From positions 10,210,717 to 10,274,716 of the forward strand of contig CM060080.1 in the NCBI GenBank assembly GCA_030533445.1: DNA of 64,000 nt, in the 5' to 3' direction. Under the pieces are notes generated by a model. It searched no databases. It was not told the origin of the DNA and worked only from the letters and a program-made list of their open reading frames with translations. The stretch is from Cyprinodon diabolis. Taxonomy: Eukaryota; Chordata; Actinopteri; Cyprinodontiformes; Cyprinodontidae. A program made the position numbers and the translations under genes. Positions within the stretch are counted from its first letter, which is position 1; the number at the start of each line of letters is the position of its first letter. Shown in pieces: positions 55,483-64,000 of this stretch.

Positions 55483-57636
55483 GGTCTGATGTAAACTATC
55501 ATTCCAGCAATATTAAAGCAATGAATCACTTAATCTGTGATTCAAGTGGATCTAAAATCATAAAAGAGTTACAATTGCAGAGTCTGACATAAAATTCCAA
55601 TAGATGGCTCAGTTGGGGGTCCAACCACAATAAAACAAGCTGAAGCAGCTCTAACTTGATAATTCCATTACTTCTTAAATCCAAGTTTTAAAGTGGGATT
55701 TGGAGATGCCAGTTTTATCGCAAACAAAAAAGCCTAAATGCAAGGCAGACATTTAAAAGGTTTATTTTATTAATTTTCTAAATAAAAATGCTCTCTTCTT
55801 TTTAAATAAGTTAGTGAATATTGAAGCAGTTTCAGATACAGAGCCTCATAAAAATGAGCCACACTCAGTCCATATTCATTGGTAATGAAACAACAGCTTC
55901 TTTCAGTTCAAAGTTCATAGATAATAAGAACGCAGCTGATGTGCAGCACTGCCTGCAGCTCATAAAATAGAAAAACACACATGAGCACACACATCTCTGG
56001 CCTCTCTGTCTTTATAATCAGAGTGTAAGTGATGGGTCTGTCCTCTGATGAAGGTCTTCATGTGGAGGCTGATGACAAATCACAGCTCTCTGACGCTTCA
56101 TCAGGGCACAGCCTACATTTCTCTTTTGTGTGTGTGGAGCAGGAATAAAGGGGGAGGTTAGAGCAGTAAAAAAAAGAGTTGGAGAGAGACTAAAAGAAAA
56201 GGAAAAATTAAACTAGACTGTGTAGACAAGCATCAACACAAAACATGTGCTACTGTAAGTATTGGTGGTGCATGCAGGATTTGAGTTGTACAGCTTGTTT
56301 AAGCACCAAGGACAGCGACAGACAGGAAAAATTGGCCTTCGACTGTAATGGAACACATACACTCACACACACAGACACACAAAGACACAGATATATTCTT
56401 CACATTTGTTAGAGAGCACTGCAGGAACTCTTCTCATACCCAGAATCCAACATGTGTGTGTTTAAAGTGTGATTTTTCTCATTGTCTACTCTGATAAAAC
56501 AGATCATGTCTGGGCTTTACTGAGCTTCTTTATCTATCAAAGCAAGACTCTAAGCACCCTAAAAAGCTGTTTTAAATCAAACTACAATGAACCCTAGTGT
56601 GTGAAAACAGTGCAAGACACAAAAAAACACTAAAAGCAATGCTTATTTACTGAAAAACATATGTATGCTACATGCAAGAGAATGGAACCATATAGGGACA
56701 TTTTATAAGTGGAAAGCATGGTTTATTAATGCCGTGTGTGTGTGCGTACACAGCAAGTTCCTTCTCCCAGGCTTCGAGACTGACTGGGGCTGCCTGACCT
56801 ACATTCGAGAAGATGAAATCTCTCTTTCTGTTGCTCTCTGTCCTGTGTTCTTTGTAGATGCACGTTCACGCAGCAGAGATGAAGAAGCAGCTGTGATTTC
56901 TGAAGCTCCCGAAAAATGTACCCTCAGACTGGGGACGGTCAGAGCAGCAGCAATGTGCGTTTGATGGATTTCAGAAGGAGGTGATGGCAGACTTTCTTCT
57001 GCATATCAGAGATCCCTTCATCTATCCTCTGCTCTTTATCCATATGCATGAATTATTTACATCCCCAAGACGTCGCCAAATTCAGCTCAAAGGAGGGGAT
57101 AGAGATTAAATATGTCACATTTAACATCAAATTTGTGGTCAGAGGGGGAGGAAACTGGCAAAAGAACAGTGGAATTTTTGAGGTCACAATGGAAAATGTT
57201 TTATCTTCCTACTTAAGAACATCCCCTAAAATGTAGTTTAATAATACATGTGGCTACAGGGAGAAGTAATAAAACAATGGCAATAATCCCAGTTTAAATA
57301 TTTTGATGTATAACAATAGAGTAATCAATCTTAAATCCTCATCTGGCTCATTAGGTTTCATGGTGGAGTTACATTAAACGTTGGATACTTAGATTTAAAT
57401 CTGCAGTTCCTGAAAAGAAAAAGTCAATCCCTTCTTAACTACTTCATATTTTGATGTTACAACCACAAGCTAAGGTTTATTTCATTATGATTTTTGTGCC
57501 ATAAACCAGTAAAATGAAACACATTATTTTAAAATCTAAAAAAAATACATGGGTTTCAATTTAACTTATGAAGAGACAAAAAAGTATTTTGTGATGATGA
57601 ATGATAAATGTAGTGTAACTACATGTCACCTAATTA
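55483..57636. other. Mostly unique non-coding DNA
   Basis: No exon recognised. The open frame at 56665-56964 has no domain. About 56990-57080 contains octamer-like TATGCATGAATTATTTACAT and may be regulatory. CA-rich stretches occur at 56345-56390. Confidence 0.45.
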
Positions 57637-57905
57637 GTCAGTCGGCCGTCATGGGCTCAGTGTGCAAACAAGTATTCTTCTTCGTCTTCCTCTCAGTTAA
57701 AAACACAGAAGCATGGCAGGATTGTGGGTGAAATTGGAGTTCTTTCTGTAAAATTGACAGACCGTAGTAGCCGCGTTCGCTCAGCCATGTCTTTGTCCAA
57801 ATATGGCGTCGCCTTTTCTTTTTAGGACTTTAAGCACAAAATTGTACAAATTGCCAAGGCAGCGCGTTTCACTCTAGCTTCATATTCCTCTTCTACTCGT
57901 TTGGC
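57637..57905 (+). repeat. Unclassified DNA-transposon-like family, copy C
   Basis: AGTCAGTCGGCCG starts the copy. TTGACAGACCGTAGTAGCC and AGCACAAAATTGTACAAATTG, plus CTTCATATTCCTCTTCTACT, follow in the same order as in copy A (18560-18815). The middle is partly replaced. Confidence 0.6.
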
Positions 57906-58929
57906 TTACAGATAGACGAGTCTGAATAATGCCATCTCACTGCGGAGCTGAGTCCTACAGGTTTTTAGACGTACTGTGTTAGCAGGCGGGTCGCACCAGA
58001 GAGTCGGGTTGCACACGGGTGTGTGAAACAAAAATGGTGAGCTGTAGCTGCATGCAATGCCGGATAAGTTGCAAGAAGGTAGCTGTTGTAAAAACGGCTG
58101 ATGTCCTGCCACAAGCCATGTAGTACAAACACAAAATATATAGAAGAATATGCTCTGTTTAAATAAGCATGACGTAAGCGTTGCAAGTGGGAACAAATTA
58201 AGACAGCTTATGTCCCTAAAATTCTCCTATAGTGAAGCATAGTGTTGTCACCATCATGCTCTGGACGAGCTTAATATCCTTCAGGTTTCCATTTATAAAA
58301 CATTTTGACAACAATGTATCACAATGTATCATTTGCTGTCAAATTCTTTCAGCAATCTTCAATGCAAGGCATTTTGCAAATGAAACATATCATCTTTAAT
58401 GTCAGCATAGAATTATTTTGTTTTAATATTATTTAATGAAAATGTTCTTGCATTTTGAGTTTGATGTATTTATCATGTATAAGCATTACTATGAAGAGAG
58501 TATCTCTCTCTACCTCTCTTTATATGAACAGTACTAAATACAATAATTTCCTTCACAGTGGTGATCATTTAAATCATTTTCTCATAATTTTCACCTTGAG
58601 TAGACAAAAATATGCTAAATATGCTGATAGCTAACATGATGTGTTGCTTTTACCTCCTTTTCATGCTTTCACATAGAGTTAGATTATTTTATTTGAAATA
58701 TAAAGGACACCTAAGGGCTGACATCTGTAAACAAGTCCAACATGTCCTTAAAAAGTATTTAAACCACTTGAACTTTTGACATTTTATGAAATCTACAGGG
58801 CCTTTCAAGTATTCCTTCCAAGTTTTGATTTATTTGCCTCTGTGCTTTAACTCAGCCATTTTTTTTTACACACAAATACTTTGGATCCAAGTCATTCCAT
58901 TTTTGTTTGTTCATTTTCATGCTAAAGCA
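57906..58929. other. AT-rich non-coding DNA
   Basis: No gene recognised. The last 150 bp (CTACAGGGCCTTTCAAGTATT onward) may belong to the Tc1-like relic that follows. Confidence 0.4.
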
Positions 58930-59160
58930 TGACCCTCCAAATCCAGTCTTCCAAAAGGGCATCAAGTTCTGTCCATCTCTGGTCATTTATGTACCGTTGT
59001 TGAAAAGCATCTCCACAGCATGAGGCTGCCATCACTGTGTTTTGCAATTGAGAGGGTGGATATTGTAGCACAAGAAAAGGGAACATAGCACTATCATAAC
59101 ATCTCCTTTTACTTCTCATATTCAGTGCTGTTGTAGTCATTCTGTGTTAGTTTTCAAAGT
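58930..59160 (-). pseudogene. Degenerate Tc1-like transposase relic
   Basis: On the minus strand the segment at about 58995-59045 reads AKHSDGSLMLWRCFST, matching the Tc1 transposase motif with the pattern KHGGGS-x-MxWGCFS between the first and second catalytic aspartates. Stops and frameshifts surround it. No intact catalytic aspartate can be assigned. It is an old copy, far more decayed than the one at 34199-35420. Confidence 0.55.
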
Positions 59161-59574
59161 TGTGCTGAACTTGAAAAAGTTTTTATGGTTTTCCAGGGTC
59201 TTTTTTCCAGGATCTTCTGATGTGCAAGAATTATATTTGATCTGCATCTTAACAAATAGTGAGAATGTTTTCTTTTATCCATATCAAATTATATAGTGAT
59301 CCTGGTATTGCTTGGCTCTTAAATTTTCTATTTCTGAAATAAACCAATGCCAACTACCTTCAAACATTTGCATTGAAGGCAACTGTTTAACTGAACTTTT
59401 CTTTTTGGCTTTGAACTAATATAGTTCTGGTGTGCCTCCTTTTTTGTTCACTTAAGCCTAGATTTCTGTCTTTGATCTTTGTCTTAATCTGGCAATTGAT
59501 GGATGCATCTCAGGAGAAATTGCTTGATCTAAATCAAATTTTCACATCCATCTTGACCAGGACTCCCCAAAGAA
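59161..59574. other. AT-rich non-coding DNA
   Basis: Probably the remainder of an old Tc1-like copy or unique DNA. No recognisable termini. Confidence 0.35.
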
Positions 59575-59735
59575 AAATGTGTTGTTGCTCACTGTGTTGC
59601 CCTGAGATGGACTGGCGACCTGTCCACGGTGTACCCCGCTTCTTGTCGGTAGACAGCTGGAGATAGTCACCAGCACCCCTCAGGACCCGCTTGGGATAAG
59701 AGTGATGGAAAATGGATGCATGGATGAATGATCAC
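59575..59735 (+). mobile_element. SINE 3' body and tail
   Basis: GTTGCCCTGAGATGGACTGG continues into CGACCTGTCC, GGTGTACCCCGC and GACAGCTGGAGATAG. It ends with GATGGAAAATGGATGCATGG and a short (GGATGNAT) tail. This is the 3' body seen in many V-SINE-type fish SINEs. The tRNA head is missing. The reverse of the same body occurs at about 61600-61735. Confidence 0.7.
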
Positions 59736-61334
59736 TGGGACTTTTCCAGTTAAAGTTTACGCAGAGAAGAAAAAATTAAAAAAATTTGAAGACAACCTCA
59801 GAAAACAGTGATGTCTCTGGTCACAGCAATTGAATAGTCAGCTTCAGTTCTGATTTGACTAACAGAAACCAGCATTGCCCTAAAGAGCATAAGCTCTTAA
59901 AAAACAAAAAATCAAAATAACAAGTAGCCAAATGTAGAAAACTCCCTAAAATTATCTTTTAGGGTTATTTTTCCCACCTCAAAGTAGGTGAAGGCATAGA
60001 AGGCTGATTAACAATCCACACCGACACCCACAGAAATAAAAGTACCTCTCTTTTGTCACTACATGCCTATTCACATGTTGTCATAGTGCAGATGTGGAAA
60101 CACGCGCCATACTTTTCGTGCTTGGGTCTAATTGCTCATATCTGGGCACTGCTAAATTACATTCTCGGTTTTTGTTTAATTGTAGCTGCTGTTTCATGCG
60201 CGAGGATGGCTGTAGATATGCAGCTGTGGACCAGTTAAATCATTTCACAAATGTTTTGAGGAACAGTAATAAATACGCCTAACTTGGATAACAGCTCTGA
60301 ATTTAATGCATGCTTGGGTGGAAATATTTTTGCAGAATACCAAATCATCTTGACATGAATATCAGCTGACTCTTTTGAACCATAATTCTCTTCACCTCAT
60401 AATGTAGTGGGATTCATTTCTCTTTGTTCAGACACAGGATGCACAGAGCTGCTGTCTTAATTCATATTCACATATGGATGTGTTTGTTGTTGTTATTTTC
60501 GGAGCTAAGCAGCGCAGGAGGAAGCTCACTGTGCCCAGACTCCTCAGAGTTTATTTATTCAGAGGGTTCTCACTGGAAAGAAAGGCTGATCCACTATATC
60601 TCTAAACTAAACCGGAAAAAGTCTCCAAATCCCAGCAAAGCATTACACTGACCACACTGTCAAAACTGTAATGCAGCCGAAACAGCCAAGGAAATCCCAT
60701 GACCCTAATTCAAGAAAACTTTGATATTACAGCAGGCTTTTTTTCCTCTTAAAAATGGTAGTATATTGAAACCACAGAGTGAGGACTGTAAAGCAAGAGG
60801 GAATCAATTTTCCTCCCTGAACTCTTGTTAGTAAAACTTAAAACTCCAGCAGATAAATAGTTATGGTTTTAAATTGGCCTAGTTGTTGTGATTATTAGTT
60901 CTATGTAAACGTATTTGTTATTGCAGTTTTAATTTTATTGTTATGTTCTATGTATTTTCATATTTGTACATTTAGTTTTCTCTTTCATTTGAAAGTGATT
61001 ATTCAAACAGTGATTTTGTTAGATTTTCATCTTTGTCTATCACACTTAGAAGTTTTAACCAATCTAAATGAAAGTACTCATCTCTCAAAATATGTATATT
61101 TTTAAAACTGCATCTGTTCTTGGTAAAATTGCTCTTACAAAAATCAAGCAGAGAAACTTTCTGGCTCTCTTTTAAAGAAAAAGCATTTTTTTTAAAAGTT
61201 GTTGACACAGGCACATTATATGTCTGTACGATATATTTTTGCAAAATAAATTAGACAGTTCAATCACTGTTAGATTAATGCTAACTTTAAGGACATATAA
61301 CCTGGTATTCTACTTGTACTGTTCTTCTGAAATT
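59736..61334. other. Non-coding DNA
   Basis: No gene or repeat family recognised. The sequence at 60420-60660 is GC-balanced and non-repetitive. Confidence 0.45.
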
Positions 61335-61598
61335 TGCTTGAAAGTCATGGGTCTAGATACGGCCGAGGCGTTGAGAAGACACAAAACAAGCTAATAAAGT
61401 GCCAAACAGGAAATACGTATAGTGTAGAGCGGATGTAGATTTGACCAATCAGAGGCCTCCTGTCTGCGGCACTTTTTGCGGTCATGTACAGTTTCGGAGA
61501 GCTGCACCAGAGTGTCTGTGGAAGGGGCGGGGACGTCCCTGCATTCACTGCGACACACACGCAGACTACCTGGTTTCTGGGTATAAATCAAGCTTTAG
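61335..61598 (-). mobile_element. PIF/Harbinger-like MITE fragment, copy 2
   Basis: CCAATCAGAGGCCTCCTGTC and GCCAAACAGGAAATACGTAT are the reverse of 30675-30850. The outer end GTATAAATCAAGCTTTAG matches the GGCTGATTTATAC-type terminus of that copy. It abuts the SINE that begins at about 61600. Confidence 0.55.
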
Positions 61599-61599
61599 T

Positions 61600-61840
61600 C
61601 CTTGACATTGTTGCGGTGGGGCTGGAGCCTATCACCGGCTGTCTATGGGCGAGGGGTGGGGTAAACCCTGGTAGAGGTGGGGTACACAATTTAGAGAAGC
61701 CACTTAACCTAACATTCATCTTTTTGGACTGGGGGAGCAAGCCAGAGTACCCGGAGAGAACCCATGCATGCACCGGAAGAACATGCCAACTCCATGCAGA
61801 AAGACCCCATTGAACCCAGAACCTTCTTGCTGCACCCATT
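61600..61840 (-). mobile_element. V-SINE-type SINE, near full length
   Basis: On the minus strand it shows, in order, a remnant of the tRNA-like B box, AGAACATGCC/GGTTCTCTCCGGGTACTC-type core sequence and CAGTCCAAAAAGATG. It then shows the body TGTGTACCCCACC...GATAGGCTCCAGCCCCACCG. The head is worn: the B box region is partly deleted. It is the most complete SINE of the window. Confidence 0.7.
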
Positions 61841-63599
61841 GCACATCTTTAATAATTTTACACAAAATAAAGTTAAATAGATCTAATTTGCATTCATTTG
61901 TCGTTCCTTTGTCTTTTACTTTGAAAGAATCTGATTTATGAGTATATGTAGATGTATGGATGCTAGCAACAATAGCAGGTTTCCAAAACTTTACACAAGC
62001 AGCCACACTCACTGACTGCCTGCAGGTAGAATCTGTAGAATTTCTCATTTTTGTTGAGTATAGACATTTTATAGTAAGTTGGGCTAACATTAGCACCCCT
62101 TTAGGATAATGTAAATACAGAAGGATGACTAAAAAGAAGTGGAGGTTGTGCTCTTGTGGGGCTTTTCTCGTTTGAAGATCCCACATAAAAAAAAAAACAA
62201 GCCACTTGCACTCTCAAGATTTTCCAGCAGGTATTAACTGAAGCTCAGTACTAAAACACACTTTGAAATAAAAAAAGGTCAGATTAACAGGGCCATGACT
62301 TTAATGAATTAAAATACTTTAAAATTACAAACTGGTAGATACAATTCATCTCTCATTGATTCATTTAATTGTCTTTTAGCTGGTTGGTGTTGACAGTCAA
62401 ATGCCTTATATTAGCTTGAATTGGTAAGGGTGTGTGATTTTTTTGCGTATTTTTGCACAACACAGTGTAGATAATAGCAGAAATGCACATTTGAGCTCCC
62501 AAAAATGTTTTATTTTTATTCATTTTCTAGAGGAATTGAGAAGTGGATAGATGCTACTGCAGAGCCGGTCAGGTTTCAAGAACAGATTTGCAATAATAAA
62601 ACCTAATATAGCCTTACTGAACAGTAATCCAGCCCCTTGCTCCTAGCTGCAGATCAACAAATCTACTCTACACTGAGCTGTTATTTTTGCAGGAAACATA
62701 CTCTTCTTTTTTAAGATGTTTGTTCTCAGATCATGCTATTTGTTTGTTTCTTCATTCTCTTGTCTGGTCTGTGTCTTGGTTTTGTTTTACAACATGGTGC
62801 CATAACTTTTTATGTATTTTTCTGGAATGCCTGTCTTTGCAGTGCCCTTGGTGAATTTTCTGATGCGATAAAAGTATTTCTTTTTTTTTTTTTTTACCTG
62901 TCTACCCCGCCTGTTTCAGACCTGCATTTGTGTCCTGGAATCATCCATCACATCTTCAGATGACATGAGAAGTAGATCTCCTTCAAAAAAGGTGGCAGCG
63001 GAGCCCCGTTAAAAGACAAGGTTCCTCTTTGAAAGCAAAAGTAATCATGTTTTGAATGATATCTACTCTAAATGATTGACCAATTGACTTTTTCTGAAAG
63101 TCACACAATTTTCTGTTCATTAGTCGTAGAACTGTGTAATAAAAAAAAGGAATTTAATGTTGACAAAATTTCTGTTAAATTTTCTGTTAATTTCCATTTG
63201 CTAAAAAAACGAAAAAAATTTTTTTTTTTTTATTTAACCCTATTTCAGCAGATATGTTCAGACAGACCTCTAGTTTTAAGGGTTAGAGAATCTATCAGGT
63301 GGTGAAGTGGACCAGCTCTTTATGACTTGCCCGCTCCTATCAAGAAGGAAAAGAGATCCAAGGTAAAAGTGGTTTCTGACACACTTTTCTCCTCAAGGAC
63401 ATGAGAGACGGAACTGACTATGAGCTTGACCTACAGAGCTTTGCCATACTCAGAACACAAACAGAAACACATGCAAGCCAGCAGTCTGCGGGAGTCTATA
63501 AAGAAATATATAAAATGCACCCAGGAGCACATGAAGCACAGTCCTTATTGGCTCTCCCTTCTCCATAAGAAATAAATGCGCATACACATGACGAAAAGG
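61841..63599. other. AT-rich non-coding DNA
   Basis: No gene or repeat family recognised. Open frames run through T-rich tracts and have no domains. Confidence 0.45.
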
Positions 63600-63980
63600 G
63601 GAAAAAAAACACTCCCACTCTTCTTTCTCGAGGGAGGTGTCTGCTGTGTGAATGCAGAGAGTGGGGGAAATAACATCGGGCAAACAGCCTCCGCAATTAC
63701 CCACAGTGGGGTAATCACCAACACAATGCACTATGCCTCCGCTGCCTCGAAGAGCGAGCGAAATACTGAGGTGTGGAAAGAAGCCAGACAGCAATCAGCC
63801 CAGCAGGGAGAAAAGGAGAGAGACAGAGGAGAGAGACAGAACAGAGCAAAGGGCCATTCCTTTAATTTCCAAGGGAGAGCCAGGGCCTTAATTACTTGAT
63901 GAGTCTCCTCTTGCTTTCTCCCCCGGCTGTAAAAAGGTGCGTGTCTGGGAGAAAAAGAGAGGCTTGTGTACATGTGGCCC
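63600..63980. other. Regulatory-looking unique tract
   Basis: Non-repetitive, GC-balanced DNA. It has an inverted homeodomain-type site ATTACCCACAGTGGGGTAAT (63696-63715) and, at about 63880, GGCCTTAATTACTTGATG. I see no exon. It may be a conserved non-coding element continuing past the window end. Confidence 0.4.
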
Positions 63981-64000
63981 ATTATCAGAGTGGGAAGACT

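Noticed and set aside
56665..56964. 99-codon open frame with DWGCLTYIREDE
   Set aside because: No recognisable family and no splice-site support beyond the bare ATG. Treated as chance.

Overview
The window looks like AT-rich, gene-poor chromosomal DNA from a teleost fish. The evidence is the repeat content: V-SINE-type SINEs, LINE 3' tails ending in short tandem pentamers/hexamers, Tc1-like elements, many hAT elements, and a Penelope-like inverted repeat. There are no operons, ribosome binding sites, rRNA, tRNA or CRISPR arrays. Almost every ATG-to-stop open frame is a chance frame in AT-rich DNA, a microsatellite or a repeat. The window reads as a large intron or intergenic desert that has been repeatedly invaded by transposons.

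Only three stretches have convincing protein-coding character. (1) A Tc1/mariner-superfamily element at 34199-35420 has a nearly complete DDE transposase with 36 residues between its second D and E (DD36E). (2) A 5'-truncated LINE at 13266-14657 has recognisable reverse-transcriptase motifs, broken by one stop codon and a later frameshift. (3) A 114-bp, phase-symmetric candidate exon lies on the minus strand at 51644-51757, with good splice sites and a single open frame. It is the only hint of a host gene and I could not name the gene.

Layout: 1-4400, unique DNA plus a SINE and a LINE tail. 4401-10171, a TTAA-flanked MITE, a CCCG-rich element, two adjacent hAT elements with 8-bp target duplications, a LINE tail and a truncated Tc1. 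12746-16745, an LTR-like repeat, the LINE RT, a second TTAA MITE and another LINE tail. 18370-26280, an unclassified DNA repeat family, a MITE built around a minisatellite and carrying a nested LTR-like copy, and a solo LTR. 28160-36080, dispersed repeats, a 324-bp MITE and the DD36E Tc1. 37153-39347, a hAT element with another hAT and other repeats nested inside it. 40074-48705, an LTR-like palindrome, a Penelope-like inverted repeat with 13-bp target duplications, a second 324-bp MITE and a Harbinger-like element. 49529-52780, a microsatellite, the candidate exon and a tract resembling conserved non-coding DNA. 53182-54319, a three-level nest of repeats. 55300-64000, further SINE, Tc1, Harbinger-like and unclassified repeat relics, ending in regulatory-looking unique DNA.

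Transposon boundaries are best supported where target-site duplications (TSDs) could be read directly: 8-bp for four hATs, 5-bp for the LTR-like elements, TTAA for one MITE family, TA for the Tc1, and 13-bp for the Penelope-like insertion. Superfamily names without such evidence are from recognition of familiar sequence patterns and carry lower confidence.
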